Source: Lachnospiraceae bacterium (lineage in GTDB: Bacteria; Bacillota; Clostridia; Lachnospirales; Lachnospiraceae). Taken from it: 64,000 nucleotides of DNA. The DNA is taken from assembly GCA_900759665.1 (NCBI GenBank), contig CAAEWE010000057.1:1-64000 (forward strand). Reading direction: 5' to 3'. A program made the position numbers and the translations under genes. The notes beneath the pieces were generated by a model. That model ran no database searches, was not told where the DNA came from, and worked only from the letters and a program-made list of their open reading frames with translations. This document shows positions 6,612 through 14,582 of the stretch, in pieces; position 1 is the stretch's first letter, and every line of letters starts with the position of its first letter.

Positions 6612-7823
6612 ATGTTTAACATTGCAATCGCACAATCCGGAGGACCGACAGCGGCGATCAATGCCACATTAGCGGGGGTATTTGCAAGGGCAGAGAAGAC
6701 AGAGGAGGTGGATGAGATTTATGGTGCACTCAATGGTATTGAGGGAATCATAAATGATCATTTGATCAATCTTCGGCATATTATTATGAATGAGGAGGAC
6801 AAGGATCTTCTAATGAAGACGCCTTCTACGATCCTTGGTTCATGCCGGTACAAGCTTCCGTCTCTGGAGGAAGATGATTTACAGTATAAAACGATTGTTG
6901 AGAATCTTCAGAAGCATCACATCAAGGTGTTTTTCTATATCGGAGGCAATGATTCCATGGATACCGTGATGAAACTGGATGCCTATCTTAAGAGGGAGCA
7001 GATTGATATTTGTGTTGTAGGAGTTCCAAAGACTATTGATAACGATCTGATGGAGACAGATCATACGCCCGGTTTTGGCTCTGCAGCAAAGTATGTGGCG
7101 ATTTCTTTACAGGAGATTATCAGGGATTCACGGGTTTACTCGATTCCATCCGTCACTATTGTAGAGATCATGGGAAGGGATGCCGGATGGCTTGCCGCAT
7201 CCTCCTGTGTTCTTCGGGCAAACGGAGAGCCGGCGCCACACCTGATCTATCTGCCGGAGAGTACATTTACTTTAGAGCAGTATATTCAGGATGTCAAAAA
7301 TGCCATGACAAGATATAAGGCAGTTATCATCGCTGTTTCAGAGGGCGTGACGTTCCCGGATGGAGGGTCTGATGACCAGGCGAAGGATGCCTTTGGCCAT
7401 ACACAAAATGCCGGCATTGGAAAGAAGCTGGAGGAGTACACGGCAAAGCATTTTCAGTGCAAGGTGCGTTCCATTGAGTTAAATGTCATGCAGCGGTGCA
7501 GCAGCCACGCCGCTTCTCTGACAGATCTGGAGGAGTCGGAGCGTATTGGCGGAGCCGCCGCAGAGTTTGGCATTGAGTATCATCAGAGCGGTATTATGGC
7601 AGCATTTAAACGGATCAGCAATAATCCTTACCGGGTAGAGATCATTCCATGCCCTGTTCAGGATGTGGCCAATAAGGAAAAGAAATTCCCGGTGGAATGG
7701 ATCTCTCCGGAGGGCAATAATGTTACGGTGGATGCGTTGAATTACTTTCTGCCACTGATCAAGGGAGAGCCGGTACTCAAGTACAAGAACGGTATTCCGA
7801 TGCATTTCCGGATCGACCAGTAA
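6612..7823 (+). CDS. pfp: Diphosphate-dependent 6-phosphofructokinase
   Basis: 403 aa, SD AGGGAG 8 nt before ATG. Catalyses phosphorylation of fructose 6-phosphate with PPi in glycolysis, cytosolic and reversible. Motifs: IAQSGGPTAAIN at 5-16, YIGGNDSMDT at 109-118, PKTIDNDL at 139-146, and MGRDAGW at 187-193. Asp114 in GGND, where ATP enzymes have Gly, and Lys140 in PKTIDND are hallmarks of the PPi-dependent group, so PPi rather than ATP is the likely donor. The length fits the 400-aa clade of anaerobic Firmicutes. It is transcribed alone; a fuculose-phosphate-type aldolase follows after 127 bp. Confidence 0.92.
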   Translation: MFNIAIAQSGGPTAAINATLAGVFARAEKTEEVDEIYGALNGIEGIINDHLINLRHIIMNEEDKDLLMKTPSTILGSCRYKLPSLEEDDLQYKTIVENLQKHHIKVFFYIGGNDSMDTVMKLDAYLKREQIDICVVGVPKTIDNDLMETDHTPGFGSAAKYVAISLQEIIRDSRVYSIPSVTIVEIMGRDAGWLAASSCVLRANGEPAPHLIYLPESTFTLEQYIQDVKNAMTRYKAVIIAVSEGVTFPDGGSDDQAKDAFGHTQNAGIGKKLEEYTAKHFQCKVRSIELNVMQRCSSHAASLTDLEESERIGGAAAEFGIEYHQSGIMAAFKRISNNPYRVEIIPCPVQDVANKEKKFPVEWISPEGNNVTVDALNYFLPLIKGEPVLKYKNGIPMHFRIDQ

Positions 7824-7950
7824 TAAAGTACCGCTACAGGAAAGCAGGAAACAAACACTAAAATTAATATGGAGAAATCAAGACTGGTATGTTAAAATAA
7901 AAAGAACAGCTACAGGCTGATAAAATTTGAGAAAAGGACAGGTATATATT

Positions 7951-8637
7951 ATGTTATTAGAAGAAATCAGAAAGAAAATCGTAGATTATGGCAATCAGCT
8001 TATTTCCTCCGGTCTTACCATTGGAACCGCTGGAAATATCAGTATTTATGATCCGGAGACAGGATATATGGCGATCAGTCCTTCCGGTATCCCATATGCA
8101 CAGACAACGCCGGATGATGTCGTTGTAATGGATCTTCAGGGCAACGTTGTGGATGGAAAGCGTAAGCCTTCCAGTGAGAATGGACTTCATGCAGCATTTT
8201 ATCTGGAAAAGCCGGATGCCCGTGCAGTGGTTCATGCACATTCTATGTACTGCACCACACTTGCCTGTGCCGGTGTTGATCTGAAAGCAACGCATTATGC
8301 GATCGCAGATACCGGTGTGGCTACCGTACCTACGGTACCTTATTTTACATATGGTACACCGGAGCTGGCAGATGCGGTTCGTGAGTGTCTTCGTGGAACA
8401 GACAGCAAGGCACTTCTCATGGCAAATCATGGTATGGTTGCCTATGGGGATTCTCTGGAGAAGGCATTTGCAGTTGCCATGACATGTGAGTGGTGTGCCC
8501 AGGTTGAGTGGCGGGCAATGGCGATCTCTACGCCGAATGTACTGACGGACGAGCAGATGGCAGAGGTGATCGAGCATTATAAGACCTATGGCCAGGCAAA
8601 AGAAGATGGTAAGAAATCACAGGGATACTTTGGATAG
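7951..8637 (+). CDS. fucA: Class II aldolase, L-fuculose-phosphate type
   Basis: 228 aa from ATG 7951. An in-frame TTG at 7927 would add 8 residues, but the family N-terminus fits ATG 7951. Zn-dependent retro-aldol cleavage of a ketose 1-phosphate (fuculose-1-P to lactaldehyde and DHAP) is the family reaction. Visible: NISIYD at 29-34, phosphate-binding S74-S75-E76, Zn ligands H95 and H97 in VVHAHS, and H160 in MANHGM. Glu76 is the usual catalytic acid. No fucose isomerase or kinase is adjacent, so exact sugar specificity (fuculose, rhamnulose or ribulose phosphate) is open. DHAP formed would enter glycolysis alongside the phosphofructokinase upstream. Confidence 0.85.
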   Translation: MLLEEIRKKIVDYGNQLISSGLTIGTAGNISIYDPETGYMAISPSGIPYAQTTPDDVVVMDLQGNVVDGKRKPSSENGLHAAFYLEKPDARAVVHAHSMYCTTLACAGVDLKATHYAIADTGVATVPTVPYFTYGTPELADAVRECLRGTDSKALLMANHGMVAYGDSLEKAFAVAMTCEWCAQVEWRAMAISTPNVLTDEQMAEVIEHYKTYGQAKEDGKKSQGYFG

Positions 8638-8748
8638 GAGACAGTGTGACAATAAATTTTTCACACGATGAATATAATCCATTTTGTAAATTTGTGCCTG
8701 CGGTCCGGATCCGGAGCCTGCGGGCTGAGAAAGGAACGAAAGATTTTT

Positions 8749-9141
8749 ATGTACGAGTTTAAAGAGGAATTTAAGACGGGGATTGACCAGATCGATCAGG
8801 AGCATAAACGTCTTTTTGAGATAGCAGATCAGATTTATGAGTTAAAGAACAAAGAGTTTGTACATGATAAATATGATGAGATCCGTTCGATCTTGGAGGA
8901 GCTTCGGGATTACACAGATACGCATTTTGCACATGAGGAAGCCTATATGGAGTCCATCGGTTACAACAATATGTTTATGCAGAAGGTACAGCATGATGCA
9001 CTGCGCCGGCAGATGGCAGAGTGGGATCTGGATTCCATTGATGAGCATCAGGAGGAAACGATTGACGAGATCTTGTCGATCGTGACGGATTGGCTTGTGG
9101 ATCATATTCTCACTTATGATAAGCAGATTGGAACAAAATAG
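8749..9141 (+). CDS. Bacteriohemerythrin
   Basis: 130 aa from ATG 8749, SD AAGGAACG. A single four-helix hemerythrin domain that carries a diiron O2- or NO-binding site, typical of oxygen protection in anaerobes. Expected ligands seen: H19 (QEHKRLFE), H59 and E63 (THFAHEE), H82, H119 and D124 (VDHILTYD). The seventh canonical ligand, the first His of the H-x3-H pair on helix 3, is Gln78 here. That leaves six ligands and may alter O2 affinity. It is monocistronic, followed by the hsp20 promoter. No methyl-accepting or c-di-GMP domain is fused. Confidence 0.9.
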   Translation: MYEFKEEFKTGIDQIDQEHKRLFEIADQIYELKNKEFVHDKYDEIRSILEELRDYTDTHFAHEEAYMESIGYNNMFMQKVQHDALRRQMAEWDLDSIDEHQEETIDEILSIVTDWLVDHILTYDKQIGTK

Positions 9142-9178
9142 CGGATATGTGTATTGTTCACAAAAGTTTCACACAAAA

Positions 9179-9221
9179 TTAGCACTCAACGCTTGACATG
9201 GCTAACAAAAGGTGCTATAAT
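9179..9221 (+). promoter_or_regulatory. hsp20 promoter with CIRCE-like HrcA operator
   Basis: TTGACA (9193-9198), 17-bp spacer, TATAAT (9216-9221). TTAGCACTC (9179-9187), a 9-bp gap, then CATGGCTAA (9197-9205) gives a CIRCE element whose left arm is perfect and right arm matches GAGTGCTAA at 6 of 9. It overlaps the -35 box. Confidence 0.7.
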
Positions 9222-9327
9222 ATACTTCGAAGATAAGAAAAGGTTTTAAAGTCTAAGTGCCTATGAAGCTTCATTGGGAAACTCATATTTCCGACACTTG
9301 TCACAAGAAGGAAAGGAGTAATGACTT

Positions 9328-9795
9328 ATGTTAAGACCTAGTATTTTTGGAGAAAATTTATTTGATGACTGGATGGAGGATTTTCCGTTTGAGAAGGATT
9401 TTGAAAAGGCAATGTATCCGGCAAAGAAAGCATTGTACGGAAAACATGCAAAGAATCTGATGAAGACGGATGTCCGGGAGACGGACGATGCATATGAGAT
9501 AGATATTGATCTGCCTGGTTTTAAGAAAGATGAGATTACAGCACAGCTGAAGGATGGATGTGTTGTAATTTCAGCAGCCAAGGGACTGGACAAGGATACC
9601 AAGGAAAAGAAAAACGGGAAGTATATCCGTAAGGAACGTTATGCCGGCAGTATGAGCAGAAGCTTTTATGTTGGTGAAGATATTACAGAGGATGAGATTA
9701 CCGCGAAATTTGAAAATGGTATTTTGCAGTTGAAGGTTCCGAAGAAAGATGGGCAATCGGCAGAAAATAAGAAATGCATTACCATTGAAGGATAA
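9328..9795 (+). CDS. hsp20: Hsp20/alpha-crystallin small heat-shock protein
   Basis: 155 aa, SD AAAGGAG. An ATP-independent holdase that keeps unfolding proteins soluble. A short N-terminal arm (LRPSIFGENLFDDWMEDFPF) precedes the alpha-crystallin domain at about 48-145, including DVRETDDAYEIDIDLPGFKK, SRSFYVGEDI, and ENGILQLKVPKK, where the I-L/V pattern of the beta9 motif is seen. The C-terminal ITIEG is close to the family's I-x-I/V anchor. It is a single-gene unit between a CIRCE-controlled promoter and a strong terminator, which indicates heat induction by HrcA release. Confidence 0.92.
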   Translation: MLRPSIFGENLFDDWMEDFPFEKDFEKAMYPAKKALYGKHAKNLMKTDVRETDDAYEIDIDLPGFKKDEITAQLKDGCVVISAAKGLDKDTKEKKNGKYIRKERYAGSMSRSFYVGEDITEDEITAKFENGILQLKVPKKDGQSAENKKCITIEG

Positions 9796-9825
9796 TGTTA
9801 TCAATAAATAAAGGATAAATATCAG

Positions 9826-9863
9826 TTCCCCGGTGGGACAAAGTGTCTCGCCGGGGAATTTTC
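9826..9863 (+). terminator. hsp20 terminator
   Basis: TTCCCCGG (9826-9833) pairs with CCGGGGAA (9851-9858), with inner GGGACA/TGTCTC pairs, then TTTTCT. Confidence 0.8.
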
Positions 9864-9924
9864 TATGAAATAACGCGGCCAATCGGTAAAAATACACAAA
9901 AATATAAAAATTATGAATAAAAAG

Positions 9925-9953
9925 TTGACAAAATGTCACATTGGCGATACAAT
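9925..9953 (+). promoter_or_regulatory. Promoter of the small secreted protein
   Basis: TTGACA (9925-9930), 17-bp spacer, TACAAT (9948-9953). About 85 bp of leader precede ATG 10045, long enough for leader regulation, but no known motif is seen. Confidence 0.7.
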
Positions 9954-10044
9954 ATTTATGTAAATGAGGTGTACAACTTTGATATATTTTTTGAAAATCA
10001 AAGGGTATTCTTCAATAATATCATAATCATAGGAGGTCAATACG

Positions 10045-10599
10045 ATGAGAAAGACAATCAAGAGAGTATTTTCGGTAGCATTAGCAGCAACTGTAGCAGT
10101 TTCCGGTGTTGCTTACACAGGTACAAAGGCAAGTGCAGCCAGCAGTTATAAGGCAGTTATGGGTTATGCTGACAAAAACTGGAACTGGGATGGAGGTAAT
10201 GATTCTTCTAAGGATACCAACAAGACAGCTGTCTCAATCAAGAATAAAAAAGGTACTGCTACATACACAGTTACTCTTAAAAACAAGAAATCTAAAAATG
10301 TAGATGCCCAGGTATTCTATGTTGATATCAAGGATATTCTTAAGGATCATAAGGCAAAGAAGGTCAAGGTTTCCGGTGTTTCTGTTAAGTGCGATGGAAA
10401 GAAAGTTTCCGGCATGAAGGCTGTTGCAACCGGTCAGCTTGAGAAGAAAGAGGATCCGAACAAGTATCGTATTTCTATCTACAACAGAGTAGGAAACAAG
10501 GCAAACGGAGACAAAACTGCAAGCTATCCATCAAGCTATGGCAAGAAGTTCAAATTCAAGAAGAGCATCTCTGTAACATTCAAGCTTACAATCAAATAA
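10045..10599 (+). CDS. Small secreted protein, single copy of a module shared with the surface protein at 58257
   Basis: 184 aa, SD AGGAGG. The signal peptide is RKTIKRVFSVALAATVAVSG, with probable cleavage after ASA near residue 31. The mature part starts YKAVMGYADKNWNWDGGND, followed by TYTVTLKNKKSKNVDAQVFY, a short DIKDILKDHKAKKVKVSGV segment, CDGKKVSG, and a Lys-rich beta end FKFKKSISVTFKLTIK. The same order occurs in the modules of the 840-aa surface protein at 58257, so these are relatives. Beta-rich and basic; function unknown. It has its own promoter and terminator and high-usage codons (AAG, GCT), suggesting strong expression. Confidence 0.75.
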   Translation: MRKTIKRVFSVALAATVAVSGVAYTGTKASAASSYKAVMGYADKNWNWDGGNDSSKDTNKTAVSIKNKKGTATYTVTLKNKKSKNVDAQVFYVDIKDILKDHKAKKVKVSGVSVKCDGKKVSGMKAVATGQLEKKEDPNKYRISIYNRVGNKANGDKTASYPSSYGKKFKFKKSISVTFKLTIK

Positions 10600-10658
10600 T
10601 GATAGCCAGAAAATGAATGCAAAATGAATTTGCTTACTCTTTTCTCTATTATAAATGA

Positions 10659-10695
10659 GGGGTCGTTGTTTAAAAGCAGCGACCCTTCAATTTTG
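10659..10695 (+). terminator. Terminator after the secreted protein
   Basis: GGGTCGTTG pairs with CAGCGACCC across an 8-nt loop, followed by a weak T-rich tail (TTCAATTTTG). Confidence 0.65.
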
Positions 10696-10725
10696 TTGAC
10701 CAGATTCTTTGTTTCATGGTATAAT
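10696..10725 (+). promoter_or_regulatory. Promoter of the FtsA-like gene
   Basis: TTGACC (10696-10701), 18-bp spacer, TATAAT (10720-10725), 74 bp before ATG 10799. Confidence 0.65.
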
Positions 10726-10798
10726 CAAATGATGCAAGGATTAAAAGCCGATAGCAAATAGATCAGCAGGTATGGAGAGTGCCGGAAAGGAGAGATCC

Positions 10799-13180
10799 AT
10801 GGCAGAGAAAAAGACGGCATCTGCAGGGAAGACATCAAGGACAACCCGGAAAACGGGTAAGAGCCGGGCGGCAGGGACGAAAACAGCACGGACAGATGCC
10901 AATATTGCAGCAGTGGTCAGAAAATTGACAGAGCCACTGGTGTTCGGATTAGATATTGGAACCCGCAGTATTGTTGGTACGGTAGGATACCGGACCTCGG
11001 CGAATGGATTTGTGGTAGTGGCACAGGAGTCTGTGGAGCATGAAACGAGAGCGATGCTGGACGGGCAGATCCATGATATCCAGGCGGTTGCCGATACGAT
11101 CATTCAGGTAAAACAGCGGCTGGAAAAGAGGATTGGCAGAAAGCTGACCGATGTCTGCATCGCGGCAGCAGGGCGTGTTTTAAAAACGGTTGTTGCGACA
11201 GCGGGGATGGATTTTAATTATGAGACGGTAGTGACAAATGAGCATATTTATTCTCTGGATATGCTGGGGGTGGAAAAGGCTTATGAGCTGCTGCGTCAGG
11301 AGCAGAAGGAAGAGGATATCCGCTTTTACTGTGTAGGGTATTCAGTCATCCGTTATTATCAGAATGATTATCCGATCACAAATCTGGAGGGACATAAGGC
11401 AAATTCCATTCAGACAGAGCTGATCGCAACGTTTCTGCCGGATGAGGTCGTTGACGGACTTTATGCCGCAGTAGAAAAGGCAGGACTTTTTGTGGCGAAT
11501 CTTACACTGGAGCCGATCGCTGCTATGAATGTAGCGATTCCGGAGAAGTTTCGTCTGTTAAATATTGCATTGGTGGATGTGGGAGCAGGCACTTCCGATA
11601 TTTCGATTACAAATGATGGAAGTATTATTGCTTACGGGATGATTCCGTCTGCCGGTGATGAGATTACGGAAGTGTTGGCAAGACATTATCTGCTGGATTT
11701 TGGTGAGGCAGAGAAAATGAAATGCCAGAGTACCCTTCGGAAGCAGGTGACCGTGCACGATATTATGGGACTTACTCATAAAATTTCCTCAGAGGAGATT
11801 GCCGGAGTGACGGAGCCGGTGATCCGGGAGATCACGGCAAATGTGGCAGAGCGGATCAGGGAGCTTAATGGCGGTAAGGCAGTCAGTGCTGTGTTTGTCG
11901 TAGGCGGTGGCGGCAAGATGAAGGGCTTTGAGGAGACTCTGGCAGAGGCACTGGGACTTCCGAAGGAGCGGGTGGCACTGAGGGGATCAGAGGTGATGGG
12001 GCAGATTGAATTTCTGCAGCAGAACATCAAAGTAGATTCTCTGCTGGTAACGCCGGTTGGCATCTGCCTGAATTATTATGAGCAAAAAAATAATTTTATT
12101 TTTGTAACCTTAAATGGGGAGCGAATTAAACTTTACGACAACAGCAAATTGACGATCGTAGATGCGGCGATGCAGGTAGGCTACCCGAACGATGATCTTT
12201 TCCCAAAGCGGGGAAAGGCACTGAATTATTCTGTTAATGGCGAAAAACGGATGAGACGTGGTGAGCCGGGAGACTCTGCGGTGGTGAGCCTGAATGGAAA
12301 GGAAAGCGCCTTGAGTGCGGCATTATCACAAAATGATAAAATTGAGATCACAGCTTCTACAACCGGAAAGGATGCGGTGCTGACGATCCGAGAGATTCCG
12401 GAGTATCATGCAGCGATTCATTTTGTATTCAATAAGAAACCGGTCACCTGCCCAAGATTTGTGAAGGTAAATGGACAGCTTGTTTCCCAGTATTATGAGA
12501 TTCAGGAAAACGATGAGATTGAGATTCTGGAGTATTATACCCTGGAGCAGGTATTTGAATTTATGGATATTGTCTGCAGGGGACGGTCTTATGTCAATAA
12601 TGCACTGGCAGATATGGAAACAAAGGTGTATGATAACTTTTCCATTGCCTGTGAGATCAAAAAGGAAGAACCGAATTATCAGGCACTTATGCAAGAGTAT
12701 GGCGAAGGACAGATTCCGGAGGCTGTGCTAAACGGTCAGATGCAGGAGGCCGAGAATGTGGCAGAGGGGCATATTGCAGAGGGCGGTTCAGACGAGCCGG
12801 ACAGGGATTCTGCATCCGGATATGAGGCGGTGCAGGAAAGTGCAGTACAGGAAGAAACGGGCAAAGAGGAAGTGGCAGCAGATCTTCCGGGGGAGGAGAC
12901 TACATCACAGAACATGGAGAAGACCTCCGAGGGACAACAGCCGGTTTCCGGTCAGCCAGGTGAGCCATCCGGAAGCATTGATCTGCACATAACGGTCAAT
13001 GGAGATACCGTGATACTCAGGAACAAAAAGGAATACATTCTGGTGGATGTTCTTGATTTTTATCCGTTTGATCTGTCGGTGGCAAAGGGAAATCGTCTGG
13101 AAACCCTGATCAACGGTGTATCCTCTGATTTCACGTCACCGGTCCATGAGAACGATGAGATCAAAATATACTGGGTATGA
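10799..13180 (+). CDS. FtsA-domain (actin-like ATPase) protein, large
   Basis: 793 aa from ATG 10799 (SD AAAGGAG); ATG 10772 upstream has no good SD. A basic, Ala/Lys/Thr-rich tail covers 1-45. An FtsA/actin-like ATPase follows at about 48-420: VFGLDIGTRSIVGTVGY is the phosphate-1 motif, ALVDVGAGTSDISI the phosphate-2 motif, and AVFVVGGGGKMKG the adenosine motif. The segment after that is beta-rich (about 420-620). An acidic, Glu/Gln-rich linker follows (about 630-725), then a small C-terminal domain starting LHITVNGDTVILRNKKEYI and ending NDEIKIYWV. True FtsA is about 420 aa and sits beside ftsZ; neither holds here. A cytoskeletal or envelope role is plausible but unproved. Confidence 0.8.
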   Translation: MAEKKTASAGKTSRTTRKTGKSRAAGTKTARTDANIAAVVRKLTEPLVFGLDIGTRSIVGTVGYRTSANGFVVVAQESVEHETRAMLDGQIHDIQAVADTIIQVKQRLEKRIGRKLTDVCIAAAGRVLKTVVATAGMDFNYETVVTNEHIYSLDMLGVEKAYELLRQEQKEEDIRFYCVGYSVIRYYQNDYPITNLEGHKANSIQTELIATFLPDEVVDGLYAAVEKAGLFVANLTLEPIAAMNVAIPEKFRLLNIALVDVGAGTSDISITNDGSIIAYGMIPSAGDEITEVLARHYLLDFGEAEKMKCQSTLRKQVTVHDIMGLTHKISSEEIAGVTEPVIREITANVAERIRELNGGKAVSAVFVVGGGGKMKGFEETLAEALGLPKERVALRGSEVMGQIEFLQQNIKVDSLLVTPVGICLNYYEQKNNFIFVTLNGERIKLYDNSKLTIVDAAMQVGYPNDDLFPKRGKALNYSVNGEKRMRRGEPGDSAVVSLNGKESALSAALSQNDKIEITASTTGKDAVLTIREIPEYHAAIHFVFNKKPVTCPRFVKVNGQLVSQYYEIQENDEIEILEYYTLEQVFEFMDIVCRGRSYVNNALADMETKVYDNFSIACEIKKEEPNYQALMQEYGEGQIPEAVLNGQMQEAENVAEGHIAEGGSDEPDRDSASGYEAVQESAVQEETGKEEVAADLPGEETTSQNMEKTSEGQQPVSGQPGEPSGSIDLHITVNGDTVILRNKKEYILVDVLDFYPFDLSVAKGNRLETLINGVSSDFTSPVHENDEIKIYWV

Positions 13181-13255
13181 TGATTAGATTATAAAAGGCA
13201 CGATACGTACAGGTCGTGCATGTTGAATTATAGAAAAGGAAAGGAAGACAGGAGC

Positions 13256-14113
13256 ATGCAGGTATGTAGTATTGCCAGCGGCAGCAGTGGCAATTGCATT
13301 TATATAGGAGACGGAGATTCCCGGATCCTGATTGATGCGGGAGTCAGCCGCAAAAGGATCGTGGACGGTCTCAAGTCGATCCATGTGTCTCCGGAAAGTC
13401 TTGATGCGATCTTTGTGACACATGAGCATACAGATCATATTCAGGGAATCCCGATGATGACGAAATATTTTCATGTGCCCATCTATGGCACGGCAGGGAC
13501 TTTGGATGGAATCCGTCAGAAGGACAGTAAAGGTCTGGTGACCATGGAGCATTTGTACCAGGTTTATGCGGATCGCCCGGTGACGATCGGCAGTCTGGAG
13601 ATCACACCGTTTCGGATGTCCCATGATGCGGCAGATCCGGTGTGTTATACGGTGGAGGCATCGGGTCATAAGGTTAGCATGGCAACGGATTTAGGAGTTT
13701 ATGATGACTATACGGTCTCCCATCTGGAGGGAAGTGAGGTCATTGTGCTGGAGGCAAATCATGACATCAGTATGCTGGAAACGGGACCATATCCTTATTC
13801 GTTAAAATGCCGTATTTTAAGTGAGCGGGGTCATTTGTCCAATGAGGATGCGGGAGAGCTTTTATGCCGGCTTCTTCACGATGATCTGAAATATATTTTT
13901 CTGGCACATTTATCGAAGGAGAATAATTATCCGGAGCTTGCTTATGAGGCAGTGAAATGTAAACTCTGGGAAGAGCTGGGCATGAATACACTGCCTTTTG
14001 ACCTGTCAGTAGCAAAGCGGGACAGACCTTCCAAGCTTGTGCTGACCGGTGGAAGTGAGCAGAACATGGAGACAGGGCAGTTATCTCTGGATTTTCTGGA
14101 ATCAGCCCTTTGA
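13256..14113 (+). CDS. Metallo-beta-lactamase-fold hydrolase, YycJ/WalJ type
   Basis: 285 aa from ATG 13256, with AAAGGAAAGGAAG upstream; the in-frame ATG 13220 has no SD. The N-terminus CSIASGSSGNCIYIGDGDSR is the WalJ/YycJ signature. Metal ligands are H56-x-H58-x-D60-H61 (THEHTDH), later H143-type in RMSHDAAD, D in MATDLG and H in FLAHLSKENN. Family members act in cell-wall and DNA-repair-linked processes as probable nucleases or phosphodiesterases. In Bacillus, yycJ lies in the walKR operon; here no two-component system is adjacent. The gene follows the FtsA-like ORF by 75 bp and may be co-transcribed with it. Confidence 0.88.
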   Translation: MQVCSIASGSSGNCIYIGDGDSRILIDAGVSRKRIVDGLKSIHVSPESLDAIFVTHEHTDHIQGIPMMTKYFHVPIYGTAGTLDGIRQKDSKGLVTMEHLYQVYADRPVTIGSLEITPFRMSHDAADPVCYTVEASGHKVSMATDLGVYDDYTVSHLEGSEVIVLEANHDISMLETGPYPYSLKCRILSERGHLSNEDAGELLCRLLHDDLKYIFLAHLSKENNYPELAYEAVKCKLWEELGMNTLPFDLSVAKRDRPSKLVLTGGSEQNMETGQLSLDFLESAL

Positions 14114-14202
14114 TGGAAGAGATGTAAACCCAACATCATAAGATTTAAAATATAAGAAAAAAGCCGAAGCAGCGACAGCTGTAAGGCGGAAATGAGGGAA
14201 TC

Positions 14203-14475
14203 ATGAGAAAGATTGTAATTACAGTAGTTGGAAAAGACAGTGTTGGAATTATCGCAAAAGTGTGTACCTATCTTGCAGATCATCAGGTGAATATTCTGGA
14301 TATTTCCCAGACGATCGTAGATGGTTTCTTTAATATGATGATGATTGTTGACACAGCAAAATGTGACAGTGATTTTGATACCTTTGCGGCAGATCTGGAA
14401 GAGATCGGACAAGAACTTGGATGTATCATTCATGCACAACGTGAGGATATTTTCGACCAGATGCACAGAATATAA
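14203..14475 (+). CDS. ACT-domain protein (UPF0237)
   Basis: 90 aa, start ATG 14203. A stand-alone ACT fold running the whole length: MRKIVITVVGKDSVGIIAKV, then VNILDISQTIVDGFFNMMMI, and a C-terminal helix up to REDIFDQMHRI. ACT domains bind small ligands, usually amino acids; this GcvR-like subgroup has no catalytic partner fused. It is paired with a UPF0210 protein 107 bp downstream, an arrangement common in Firmicutes and archaea, which suggests the ACT protein senses a ligand for that partner. Confidence 0.88.
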   Translation: MRKIVITVVGKDSVGIIAKVCTYLADHQVNILDISQTIVDGFFNMMMIVDTAKCDSDFDTFAADLEEIGQELGCIIHAQREDIFDQMHRI

Positions 14476-14517
14476 TGAACTCTGACGAGTTCATATTAGA
14501 AGTTGCTTCGCAACTTC
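14476..14517. repeat. Two perfect short palindromes between the ACT and UPF0210 genes
   Basis: TGAACTC-TGAC-GAGTTCA (14476-14493) and GAAGTTGC-TTC-GCAACTTC (14499-14517) are two perfect stems placed back to back. There is no T-run, so they are not classic terminators. They may stabilise mRNA ends or attenuate expression of UPF0210. Confidence 0.6.
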
Positions 14518-14582
14518 GCTGTACTAGTGATGTTACACTGATGGCTCCGTAATCTGGGGCTGGAGAGACGTGGAGGATGACA

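Noticed and set aside
8704..8715. 12-bp palindrome TCCGGATCCGGA upstream of hemerythrin
   Set aside because: Short, single, no promoter or T-run link; not distinguishable from chance.
14114..14202. Possible riboswitch before the ACT-domain gene
   Set aside because: Only 89 bp, with no conserved riboswitch core visible.
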